This document shows, in pieces, positions 1-12,685 of a stretch of DNA of 64,000 nt (positions are counted from its first letter, which is position 1; each line of letters starts with the position of its first letter). Both the position numbers and the translations under genes were made by a program. The stretch comes from Gorsachius magnificus (lineage: Eukaryota > Chordata > Aves > Pelecaniformes > Ardeidae). The notes under the pieces were generated by a model. It saw only the letters and a list, made by a program, of their open reading frames with translations, was not told where the DNA came from and did not search any database. Where the stretch lies: contig CM067109.1 of the NCBI GenBank assembly GCA_034008185.1, forward strand, positions 56,692,801-56,756,800. The letters are read 5' to 3'.

Positions 1-3000
1 AGTTCAACGGGATTTCTTTTGTCTGAGCGCAGGCATGGTATTTGTAATTAGGAAACAAAACTTCACTGCACAGTCACCTAGCACGTTAGATTATTTTCAG
101 CTTGTTTGCCTAGCTCTGAGGATACGGCGGGGAAAAAAAGGAACGAATGTTGGGCATTATGAGTGCATAACTTGCTTTTAAAACTGCGTAATTACTGGCA
201 CAGTCATTGTTTGTGATAGCTCTCATTGTAGACTACTTGACAGTGGTATTGTTTTCAGGTTTTTTGCTGTCAGCTGAAGCATATGATTTTTGAATTGTTT
301 TGCAATGTCCTCTTAAAACGTTGCAGTGAACAGAATATGTAATCTTTGAGGGTTAACCGATGAAGTATGCAGCAATAATCTTGGTGGTAAGAGGACTGAA
401 AAATTACTGCAAAAGTTGGTTTGTACAGGCAGTATTTTCGTTTAATTATAGGAGCTTGATACAGCTCCATTCAGTTGTTTGCTTTTCAGTCTGTGATGAA
501 GGATTGAAAATATTCTTCAGTTTTAAGTGTGGTAAGCAAACAAATGCTATTGATGTACAGGAGACACTGAAAATGTATGGAATGTCTAAATATTAGCTAC
601 TTAGAGCAACCTGAGAGGAAATGTATGCAGGCTCAGTAGGTGTATTTTAACCAGAACCATTCTAAGTAGGTGGGGGGCAGGCAGAGATGTCATTTCTGGA
701 CTTATCTTTATTAATACTCTTGGGAAGCAGAGCTGTGCTGAGACAGGGAGGATGCACACAGCTCTAGCAGCACTGTCAGGAGGCATTAAGGCAACTGTGG
801 GGGTCGAGGTGGAGGGAATGACACACACCAATCCTTACCCTGCCAAAACACCTTTTTTTTTTTCTCGGGCTGCTGTGTTCCTACTACTACTCTCACCCAT
901 GCTCTCCACTGCTATCTCTTGTTGGGCAGGGGAGTCCTAAAGTCTAAAATAGCTTTTTTTTTTTTCTGGCTGGCTGTTATTTGGCCCTGCATAAAGCTGG
1001 GCAATATTATAGAAAATTCATGTAGTTAGAGACAAGTCTAGATTTACATAAGTTCACTACTTTAAAAACTTAGATCCTGCCTCAAGTCTGCTGTGGTTTT
1101 ATGGCATCTCTGTAGTATTCAGGAGTAACAGGAGAGCAATGTTATTTAACAGCTTGTAATGTATGTGTAGAAAAAAAACAGAGTAAAAAAAAAATCAATC
1201 TTTAAGGCACACTCTTTGTTCTGGCAAAAGATGCAGCTCTTAAACTTACCAAGAAATAATGTATAGGTGAGAATACAATTTTGTCAGCACCTGTGAATAT
1301 TGATAAAGCTGTTTTTGTCACTGTAGTGTCCTCAGGACTGGATACACTTCCTATCAGACTCTATACGAATACACAGAAAAATATGGTGCTACTGCAACAA
1401 CAAATGAGACCGAGGCAGAGGAGAGGATGGGAGTGACAGTCCAGTTGCCTGGCAGACTTCTGAGTTTATCTACTTGTTTTTCCTTTGGACATTGAAGGAA
1501 ATGGCTTAGCTGTAACGTGATTTTATGAATTAACTAATTCAGATGTTTCTAATTAGTTCTTAGCATATCCTGTAGATTGAGGTCTTCTCTGTAGCTGTTG
1601 CAGCTGTGAAAAATAGACAGCAGCAGATCAGCCTTCCTTATTTCAGGTTACCAGGTGAAACCTGACAGTGTCCTGCAAGAACAAGGTCGCTCTCCTTAGC
1701 AGAAAACACTGGCAGCAAACTCTAAAGAGCTGTTAGATGGACAGCAGCCCAGCCCAGCAGGATACACCTTTGCCTGTTTGTCCAAAGCAGTAGAGCATAT
1801 AGCTAACCTTGCCCTTGTGTTTCCCAAGCTGTAAGGTGTGAGGAGTGCTGTGGGGGGGAAGGAGGACCCCCGTTTTCTCACCTACTTCCCAAAGATTACT
1901 TCTGTCCAGCATTTCCTGTTGCTCTGGCACTTTGACAGCGTTTTTGATATGTCTGACATCCTTACATTCCCCTGCTCTCTGTCGTGTGTCTGACAACTGC
2001 AGCTCTGGGAAGACTGAGCTTTAACATCAGCGTCTTTTCGGAGTCTTTTCTTTAGCTCGGTCATAGCCAAGATAGGGAATATGTAGCTCTTAGTTATTTG
2101 TAGGTTTGCTGCAGTAGGTAAATATGAGTCTAAAGTATAATAACATTGAACAGCTTAAGTTGCGAAATCATAGTAACATTAACATGGAAAAGGCGGAAAG
2201 ATTTAAATTTGGCAACAGATTCACAAGATTTAAGGTATTGAAGGAATGGAAGCTGTTTGAGAAGGATAAGGAATGAAGTCATAAATAGAACTAGAGAAAA
2301 AGCATTATGAGGGAAGGAAAGACAGAAGTCATACAGTATAAAAAAAATGTTGCCATGTATCTTTTCCTGTCTATCAGCATATTATAAATTCTGCAAAGGC
2401 TGAACTTGAAATCAAAGGTGCTACAAATCTGTACATCTTGATGTTAAGATGATTAGCAGCTCTGAAAATCATCCCTAACCATATTTTATCACGTGAGCAA
2501 GACAGAATTCACCTGTTTCAAGATGCGTTGTTAAAACATTTGATTCCAGCTAGTATAGTATGGTGATAAGTACCACCATCATTGTGAATTGTCAGCATTC
2601 ATAAATAGAGAGAAACAAATCCATTAAGCAATGAAAAATGTTGACAGTAATACAGAAAATCAAAGTAGAAAACAGGAAATAGCCAATGAAGTTCAGAAGT
2701 TAGCTCAGTTGCAGAATGAGTGGTCATTACTAATGGTTAAGAGGAGTCCAAGGCATTTTAGCATGTCTTCACTTGGAAACAAATGTGCTTGATAAGGTGT
2801 AGACTGTAGTAATAGTTGGGAGGGAGGTTGTCACAACTCCACTGGAGAATCTCAGTAGGATGTAAAATCTAAAACTTCCTAAAGATTTTCTGCTTCTGAT
2901 CCTGCAACCTCTACCCCATTAATTACTCTGAAAGCATTAGCGTGCTTCCTGAAAGTGCAGATGGCTGCACTGGGTATAAGGTGCACACTGCTTTTTCAAG

Positions 3001-6000
3001 TGCTGTTCATGTGCCAGTTGCATCATTTGGAGCCATGGGTAGTCTGATGAATGGTCTTGACAGCACAATATGGTAGGTGAATCGTCATTGTGAACTGTGC
3101 ATGCTGGAAGGAAAGCTGGCTTTAAAGTGCAAAAAACTAAAACTGAATAGTTTTCTCAATGAATTGCTTAATAAAAGTAGAAGGTGGGAATCGGGTCCCA
3201 GATCTGTGATCAGGCCTGGCATTTTAGTAAATTTTTAGAAATACAATTTTCAAACAAAATGAATTTTCAGGTTACACTTAAGGATCTTTTACATCAGATG
3301 GATTAACTCCTACTTTCTCTGTTGGCATCACCTTATACCAGTGCATTTGTAGTGTTTCTTCAACAGTGGTTGTTGATTAACAGATCATCTAGACATTATT
3401 TGTAGAATATTAACAACATTTATTAAGAGCAGGGAGATCAGATAAGTTTAAACAAGCCTTCTAAATGCTAATACTGCTCTGAACCTACATAGCTCGTTGC
3501 CAGACCTTGTGATCTTCTAACATTGATGGGGGAGCACCCATCATACAGGCTCCCCAACTTTGTGTTGTTAATTCCAGTAATTTTCCACTGGCTCAGTAAA
3601 GATTAAGCAGGGCTGAACTAGGCACGTAACACAGGAGAGCCCCTGCTCTGAGGGCAAGACCATGTGGTTGTACATGAATGCAATGCCAAAGCAGAGTAAT
3701 AGGTGTCAAGTGGCATGTTATCTCTGCCTTAGAATTTGTTACTCTCTACCGCCTTTTGCACACAAAATACTGAGTTAAGAGAATACTATTAAAATGGTAG
3801 TATTAGGAAATGCCTAGCAGGTTCTGCACTCCACTGTATGAGGAATAAATAGTTGGAGACAGCGCTCTTTTCACGGGTACAGTCAGACAGCACTGCCCTA
3901 AAGAATTGTCTCCTGTCTGTGTCCATGCCATGAAGCTGTTGCGTGGTACGGGGCAGGTCACTAGGAGTCAGCAGCTGCTTGAATTGCACATGTCCCTCTC
4001 CTCTGACCCCTGTCTGATTTGTTCTTTTTCTGGATGCCGAAGTGAAGCCACTGAGGACTGACTATACCACTGTTTTTCGGTGACAGCTAGTCATGAGGAT
4101 CAGTGGTGGCATATAGAAGATGTTATAAAATGCTAAGTATTCACAACAAAACCCAAAGCTTATTAGGCATCATCTCTCAGGAACTCACAATTAACAGACA
4201 CTCTCAAAGTTAATTTCTCTGTTTCTCTTCTGTAACAGTGAATAATTTCTTATCTTTAACTCATAAAGCTGTTGTCCAGGGTATGTTAAATAATGTCTGG
4301 AAATGCTCAATACTCAGGTGATTTGCAGCTCTGAAAAGCCCCAGAAAGGACTGATTCTCCAGTCTCTAGAGCAGTGTTTGAATGGTGCATGTTTAATAAT
4401 GCTTGGGGATGCAGAAATGACAAGATAAGGTTATTAAATAGCACTGGGTTGCAGTGTCTTTCCTGTAACCTGCTGGTGACAAACCTCTAGGAAGAGACTT
4501 TTGGGGACTCTGGGATCTGCTGCAGGCAGCAACATCCTGGCTTCCATTCCTAAGACTCCCTTTCAACAAGACATCTAGGTTTGGGACTTAAATCCAATTT
4601 CCCTCATTCTATATTAAGATGCCTTTTTATGTTGTGTGGCTGGAAGTCACAGATAACTGAAGAAGCCTAAAGCCCTGGATTCCTTCCATAAGCCTTCCTC
4701 ATCCACGGGCATATATATAAGGTTGTTGAAATAGCCTAGTGAATGCTATTATCATTCATCTATTTACACAGATTTGTCCCTCTGTGGCTCCCTGCATCCC
4801 TCCCTGCCTTTGCCCACTTCTCTTGGCGCTGTGACACAGGGAGGGAGCTGGCAAGGAGTCAGGACAGGCAGCCTGTGGCTGCCTAGCAGGAGTGAAAGCA
4901 GCAGTGTGTGCTTAAGAATAGCAGCTTTTCGTTTTTCTAGCAGTCTTAAACTGGTAAGAGTGGACAGGAGAGCCTACTGCCCTGAGTGGCTACCTGGAAA
5001 AAATTGAGGCTTACAGTACAGATTTAAGAAGAAGAACGAGATGAAAGATGGTTAGATAAACAGATATTAAACAGTAAAGTTGATTGGAGGCTAGGAAACA
5101 TTTTCATAAAGAATGATTAAAAAATTTATTCAGGTGGCCCAAAGCGAGAGTTTTAACATGTTTACAGTTAGCATACTGAAATGCAAACAATTTAAGTTGT
5201 CTGGCTAGAACACAGGATTTTCCTGCAGAAAGAATATTACCTCTTACAGACATGCCTAACTTCTTCATCCAATTTTGATGCTGAAAATGGAGTAAGGAAT
5301 CAGCATATGGAAAACATCAAGTAACAGTATAATCAGTAAAAGAAGCTTTAAAACTGAGAGTGAAGTGTGAAAAACTAGGAAGTTATGACTTCCTAATTTT
5401 TAGCAATGGTTTATTATGTCGCTGTCTAGAAAGTGACGTGTTTTTCTGTAAAACGGGAATATCAGCATGTGTTTATCTACTGTGCAGCAGTATGACAGTG
5501 ATTAGTTAACATTTGCGCAGATGTTTGATTAATAAAGCTTTTGGCTCAAACAAAGTACCACAGATTATTTTTTTGGTTTTTTGGTTTGCATCCAGAGATG
5601 GGAATAAAAGTCTCATGCTATACATAAATTCCAGTGCTCAGTCTATAGATTTTCCTGACCTAATTTGTAATTAAGAGGCCCAAATAAATAGCAATAGAAA
5701 CAAAATTAATTTAGTATACTAACATATGGTTGCTAAATGCAGCTCTCGGGAGGTTATAAAATTAATCCATTTTTACAAGTCACCTGTATACAGTATGATT
5801 ATTTTACACAGCTGTGAATAAAAGTAATGACTTTTCTAGTCTCAGATATCCTGGAGTGGATTCCTTCCAATCTGCTCATTTTCTTGGTATGTGGATATAG
5901 CTGAAGCATAGTCTCTGACTGATACTGACTGAATCCTGCAAAGTATATGTCACTTTGATTTGTTGCATACTCTGCTACAGTTTAGGGATCATTAATTCTG

Positions 6001-9000
6001 CTGAACCTAAAAAACTGCAGTCTTCTTTATCCCTGAATAGGCCACTGTAGAAATTTTTGTTTATTGTCTGGAAGTTTTGTAGCAAAGGACTAGTTTTAGG
6101 AAGTAATTTTGGGGGTTGTTTTAGTGGGTGTATCTGCTAATGGGTTTCTTCTCAGTGCACAATCCAGTTGGATTTTTTAGGACTAATGTTCCTAGCTTAT
6201 TTCTCTGTTTATTTCTGTGTATTTTCATCAAATGTCTTCAGACTAAAGCCTGTATTTTGTCAGGCTTTATTTTTCAACTTTATATACTAGCACTTCTTTT
6301 TCTGTAGCATCTCCGTCTGGCTGTAGACATAGTTGATACTGAGGTGTGTCCAACAGTTCTCTGACTTTGCTTGTAGAACATTCCTACCCATTTTACATGG
6401 ATGATAAGCATCAAAATGCAAACACATGCACATTAAATTAGGATTTGTTATTAGTCCATTAGCATTAAAGGTCTCTGAAATAAAACACCTCAGTTATAAC
6501 ATAGTTTATGGAGTTGCTTCTATAACTAGAAGAATCATTGTCGATTTAAAACAAAGGACGGAATTACTATATTTGTCTTTTCTGAGTGCTCCAAGAAGGA
6601 GTAATGATTTCAGAAAGCAGATACTTGCTGTTATTTTAAAACATACTATTTTAGCAAGTCTGCGAATTTCTGATCTCTAGCTTTTTCTGAACAGAAATGG
6701 AACAGCAATTACAAGCCACAAGCTTGGAGCACACATATATAACATATGGAAGAAAGGAAAAGATGGTTTATTCAGATATAAATGCAAAACAGCAAAACGG
6801 TTTCTGTTCTCAAAGGGGAATAACGTGTCAAGTGTTTAATCATGGTAACAGAATGGGTTTTGCTATTTTTTATATGAGGTGAGGTGAATGTTGGAGTAGC
6901 TACAGAGATGGATGGTAGAAAAGGACCCCTTGTAAATCAGCTATCTGGTGAGATATTTTGGCTTTAAATTTATATAAATTTCTATAGCACAGAATTGTAA
7001 ACTGAAGAGGAATATAGCAATTAAGAGAACACTTCATGTCAACTATTCCTTGATGCAAATTCCGATTTGTGGAGTGCTTAAAATTTTGCTTTAGGACCCA
7101 CTTCTGAGGCTTTTTATTGCTTCTGCGTATGGAAGAAGAGCATTCTCATTTTGTCCGAAAGCGGTTAGACATCCTTCGGGTGGAGCAACCAAAATGCTGT
7201 GAGAGGCATCAGTAGGTTGCCTCTGGAAGCAGGGAGGCCATGGATGAGCTTACAGAAGGTACTGGTTACTCTGGCCTTGACCGGGCAACACACTCAACCC
7301 TGCTTAATCATAAGGGCTCTTTCAGATGGAGCCGCACTGAGAGTCAGTGGACAGGCGTTACTGGATGGACACCAAGGGCTTTCTCGTACCTTCCAAGGAA
7401 AATACTGTACTGCAGTGTCCAATCCCTCGAGTTCTTGTTTCTCCTTTCCTGGTCTCTGTGCTTGCGTAACGGCGGTGTCACAGGGCGGGGACGGGAGGGG
7501 TTCAAGGGAAAAGTACTTTGTGCTGCCCGCGTTCTGCAAAAGCAACTCAGGGAGGAACTTAAGTTCCCTTGCCTTGTTTTTGTACCTAAAATTTCACAGT
7601 TCATGCATTCTTCCTCAAAATATCTCAATATTTCACTGCAAACCAGTGAGACGGGGCTATAAGCAGGACCCAAGACCATGGCATACCTGCGTAATGTGTG
7701 GAATTTGAGAATATGAAAAAAGCCAGGTGTCTGGTCTCTGAATAACCTTTTCCTTGTACTTCATCTCCCCTCCTCCCATTTAGTTTCCAAAACAAGCATA
7801 TATTAATATGAGCTGAGATGATTTCATCCATGTCATTCCTTTTACTAATCATGCTTTGAAACTTTATAAAAACCTTCAACATCTTGTGAAAATTTAATTA
7901 TAAAAGTATTTCTGTGTATAGTGGGAGCAGCGTGGAGGTAACATGATTTACTTACTTAGGAAAAGTGTTTGGCAGTTGTGGCCTCCACTTCAGATTAATC
8001 TTTTGCATTGGTGAGTACAGAAGCTTGGAAAATGTATGCAATTTAAAGTCCGGGTTGTGAGCGAGTTGTGGTGGGTTGGAGTGTAGGGATTCACTTCAGA
8101 AAGGTGACAGTTGCCGTTGGATTAATGTTTCTGTCTTTTGCAGGTTGTAGGTGTTCATTCAGAGCAACCCATTGAGGAGATTATTTGTTTTAGACTCAAG
8201 AAATATGTAACTGCTGCAGAGCAGCTTGGGAAACTGGTGATATATCACACATGACACAAGGGTGAGGCAGCACAGCCCATAGGGATTATGGCATATTGCT
8301 CTGAATATTCAGAGCTGCTCTTTCCAGAAGAGCAGAATGCTGCTGTACCTAGAAAAGTCAGGAAGGATAACTTTTATTCTGAGAAATACTGATGTGAGAG
8401 GGCACTAAGAACTATTTAAAGATTATTAATTTATTGAGCTGTAAGAATGTCTGAACCAGGAAAAAGCAAGGACAGGATTTCAGCCTCCAGCCTTTCTCTC
8501 CTCCTTTTATAAGAATTTGGTATCTGTCTCTGATCCACCTTTGAGAAACAGGGGTCTTTTAGCTACTTCTGAACAAGTATGTAGACCTGAATTATCAAAG
8601 CAAATATGCAGTAACTTGATTCCCAGTGCAGCTGATCCTTAAATGACCGGTCTGTGTACCACATAAAAGAAGTCATTTATGACACAAAAAGCTTATTTAA
8701 CTTTGACCTCTTGAGTAAAAGATCCTTTTTTTATCAATCCAGTAAATCATACCTGATTAGAATAGAACTTTCCAAAGTAACTTAATTTACTTCTTCAATA
8801 AGGAGCATTCATTAAAAGGAAAAAAAAAATGTTTTCTTTTTCTAATACTTTTGGCCACATCATCCGTGGCATCAGTTGCACTTGTATGGAAGGCAAGGAA
8901 TTTTGTAAGCCGGAATTTCAAAAGTGTGTGAAGTAGTCTGTGGGAAAGGAAGAGGAGGTAGTTGCTTAATTTAAGTTTCTGGAGTCCGTCTTTCATTACT

Positions 9001-12000
9001 AGAGTTCCTGCTGAGATCTGTTGAGAGCCTATACACAGCCAGAAATTACTCTGCAAGGTGTTGAGGTGCTTGGCACAGCATGCTCTCAAAATTGATCAGA
9101 AAATGGGGAGCTACGTCTGGAGAAGACAAACTTCATCCTTATCTTGCTCATTCTCACACTGATGGGGAGTCTGGAGCCATATGTCGAGGTACAATGTCAG
9201 AGAAGCCATGCTCTGTGACCGGCTTTCTAAATCCACCAGATTTGAAAGATGCCTGTATCACCTATTAATTTATGACTGAACAGATATTTATTATGGCTTT
9301 TAAAATATACAAACTATCACTGAACATTGAGTATATACATCTGGCAAGGAATCTTTTTGGGTAGGGTAGAAGGGATCTGGAAAAATACGACTAATTCCAG
9401 AGTCAGACTCTCTCTTCTCTGACAAGCCTGTGTACTGTTTATTTGACAGTAAATGAGAACCTGACACAATTTAAAAAAAAAAAAAAGAGGAAATTTAATC
9501 TCAGCTAAAAAACTTCTGAAAGATGATACCATCTTTTATGTGACTAAAAATACAAAAGATAACCTTGTGTTAGCAATGCTTTTTGTAGCTGGGCTTGAAC
9601 TGATTTTTAACTGCCTGCCTTGTCCCAGGTCTTTCAGGACTGCAGACTCTTGCTTCCCAAATCAAATATTCCACTATGAATGATATGGATTATTGACATT
9701 AAAAACACTGTGCCATCAAAATAAAGTTAGAGATTCTCAGACACCTAATGCAGTTTACCTGTAATCCCTAACTGAGGGGTATTTTTTGAGTATATTGTCT
9801 GTAGCTGTAGCTGTATTTCAGCAGAAATTCGAACAAAGGGATATGAAACACATTTATCTTTCAATTCCCTAGAAATGTACCATTCTTATAAACACAACTG
9901 TAATATACACTTCTGGTTTAACTCAGCTGTACTTATCCCACTGAAAGCAGAAAAACATTTGACATTTATGTTGTGTAAGAGATTCTAGAGAAACCAGCAA
10001 TGCCAGCTCCATGTCATGACTTAGGATAATTCTGTCTCAGGCGTTGCAAAAATTTTAGGCAACTCTCAAAATTCTGAATTAATTACTTGCGGGAAATGGC
10101 TTTTTTCAGATGATAATTTTCATTGTTTCTGTAGGGATAGAATATATAAAACTCAGTAGTGCTCTTGTCATACAGACGAGAAGATGATCTTCATCCTGCT
10201 CAAACTTCTTTACAGGCTTACTGCAGAGAATACTGTCTCTTTTTAATACAGAAAGCCTGAAAACTCACTGTCCTTCTGTAGCTTACTCTTCACACAGCTT
10301 GAAGGAAGAGCGTTCCATTCAAATAATTTCTGAAGCCTGTTCAGTAAGGAATTGCCATTTGGTGCGATAAGGCTGTAAGAGATTTTATAAATGAATTGTT
10401 CATATATTGTTAGTATCAAAACCCTGTTCAGTCCAACCAACCTATACACCCTTGAGTACCCATAAGTCATCATCTGAGTAGTCCTGAGCTGCTTTGATAT
10501 GAGAACTTTTCATAGTTTTATGTTTGGAAAGGTTAATAAAGCCCCAAATAAAATCTTAAGCTGAATTTAAAATGGATTAGAAGTATGCATCCTTTCCCCA
10601 CACTGGTTCCGCTACTATGGTTTCTTACCTTATCTGGCTGTTACTTACAGCGCTTCGTTAGAATTCAGATTTGTCTCTGCTAAGTTCAGATGAACAAATT
10701 AGACTTCATTCCACATATTTTGAACAGACACCAAAAAAGCCAAAGACTCTAATGACTTATTTACATTTTCTAAGTAAATTGTGATGGTATTCTGTGTATT
10801 AGTTTTCTGTACAGCTTCTGAACACAGATGATGCTACAGAGCAGAAAACAAGGAAATGGTACATTACAGACAATTTGTGCCATTCATTTTATTCATGAGC
10901 AGGATACTTTGATCAAATTTCTTCACTGTTCTATTGTGTATCCAAAGAGAAGACCTTTTCAAGCCTTATTTGTAATTAAACATATTCCAGAATTGGCATG
11001 TTTTGTAGAAATCATTAAGCAATTAATTTCTGTACTTGTGAAAGAGGTACTCTGCAGTGTGTGGGGATAAAACTAGTAAAATTAGCAAGATTAATATATG
11101 TCTGCTTCTGTTGAGAGTCAAGGCCTGGTCGTGAGTTGGGCAGCACAAACATGTATGACCCTACCTTTGTATTGCCTGTATTCTTTATGGCCTCATGGGA
11201 AAAATGGGAGTTCACTAGTTTGCTTGTCTGTGTTGGGAATTTGATGGTACGGTGCTTGAGGTAAAGATCTTTCACAATTTTAAGCACAGTGAAGCCTTTG
11301 TTTCATAGGCAGGCCTCCGTGTACACGTTTATATATGAAATTAAGAAGAAACCACAGAAACTATACTCATACTCTATGCAATGTTTGGCCAGAAGAGTCT
11401 CGTCTGCACACAGTGAAATAATGAAGGTAGTCCTCATGAGGAAAGCGAGGGTGGGAAGAACCTGCAGGAGTGACAAGCCTATTCAGACCCATTCAGCTGA
11501 ATCATTCAGAACAGAGCTAGTTGATGCTGTGGCAAGGAAAAGCACCTTCTTTGATCTCATCACAGCTCTGTTAATCAAAGTGTAGAAATTGTCTGTTCTT
11601 CAGCTTTTGTGAAAAAAAAGCCCATTATTTTGAGAAATAAAGAGTTTGGAACAGGAATATAGAAAAAAAATGCTATAATTATTCTTATGAAATAAATGAA
11701 GCTTTTTTGGAGTCACACATTTTTAGTGCAAATAGTTTGGAAGCTGTCAAGAGTGTCCTGAAAACGTAAAATGTTGTTTCCTATCTGCAGTTGAACCACC
11801 CTCCCAGCAAGCATTTTGTAAAACACTTGAATGGAAAATAGACATGAAAACAGTTCAAGTCAATTTGCTTTAAACATTCAAACACCTTTGTTATTATTTT
11901 CACCACTTAATGCCTTGTCTTATGTAGGTATGTTAAATGTAATTTCTTAGTATCTTCCTAAAAATGGAGTCTACGGCTTTTTGCAACATTTTAGTCTTTG

Positions 12001-12605
12001 GAAATCTGTGATGTAGTTTCAGTTCTCATATTCATGCTTCCTGTACTCTTTCAATGCAGGACATCAGCTGTTTCAGTATTACAGAATGACTGATTTGGGT
12101 CAGAATTGCTCTAAGGTACAAATGATATCAAAAGAATGAAAAAGCCCACTCGTGGTCTCATTTTTGCTATACAGTAACTATACATACAGGATTGGAAATA
12201 CTGTGAAGGAACACTTGAACTGGTGTGCAGTTTGCTAAGAGTAGCTGAAGCTCCCTGCAACACTGTGACTGGTTTGCCAGATAACAAAACACCTACTTCA
12301 TTTGTATAAAATGAGAAACATTGCTGTTTGCCAGCCTGTTATTATTCAGTGCTGTGTCTTGGCCAAAGCAAAAGTGGCAATAAGTGACCTGTAGACTCCA
12401 GAGGCTCTACAGACATGTGGATAAATATGGGTAAGAATGGCACAGTAGAATTCCAATGTCTGTGTTCATTTCTCACTTACATCAATCTGTGATCAGACTT
12501 CTGAACTGGCTATGTTGAGGAAAATTTTGGTTCTGTATGAGATCACATGAGCTGTATTAGTAGCAAAGTCAACCTGTGCATTTTGCTTTGTATTTTACTT
12601 CTCAG
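1..12605 (+). other. PRUNE2: Probable PRUNE2 intron upstream of the MDIPF exon
   Basis: No exon, LTR or CR1 recognised. The sequence is AT-rich with short T and A runs (about 851-864, 953-965, 9472-9485). The giant PRUNE2 exon would show as a very long open frame and is absent, so it must lie upstream of the window. The exception in composition is the patch at about 7140-7710. Confidence 0.6.
7140..7710 (+). other. GC-richer patch with overlapping open frames, nature unknown
   Basis: The + strand frame at 7199-7708 is open for 169 codons. A second + frame (7240-7662, 140 codons) and two minus frames (7294-7545 and 7344-7679) are open across the same stretch. It includes a GGGCGGGGACGGGAGGGG block (about 7484-7501), an Sp1-type motif, and several CpGs in an otherwise CpG-poor intron. 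None of the peptides resembles a family I know. It may be an internal promoter or a composition effect rather than a gene. Confidence 0.3.
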
Positions 12606-12685
12606 GTTGGTACAAGAGGATGTGGGAATGGACATCCCTTTTGCTGAGGGTGTACTAAGCCCCAGTTCTACAGAGATGAGACCCG
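12606..12685 (+). CDS. PRUNE2: PRUNE2 exon, first recognised in the window; possible short-isoform start
   Basis: The acceptor is ...ttctcag and the donor is CCCG|gtgaga. The exon starts at the third base of a codon and ends in phase 1. It reads [20 protein letters not shown] then STEMRP and joins to EPPNS in the next exon, matching the PRUNE2 segment ahead of the acidic region. The Met codon at 12628-12630 has G at -3 and G at +4, a strong initiation context. From memory, short PRUNE2/BMCC1s-type isoforms begin around this MDIPF position. If used here, the product would be 321 residues. The exon also has an open frame at its 5' edge, as expected for splicing from the long isoform. Which start is used cannot be told from genomic sequence. 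Confidence 0.9.

Noticed and set aside
1335..1490. Open segment following a cctcag acceptor-like site (GYTSYQTLYEYTEKYG...)
   Set aside because: No matching donor before the stop and no resemblance to PRUNE2 or another family.
7199..7276. Possible first exon ending MDELTEG at an ACAGAAG|gtactg donor upstream of the MDIPF exon
   Set aside because: Its phase (1) does not fit the 12606 exon, which needs two bases, so a direct coding join would shift the frame.
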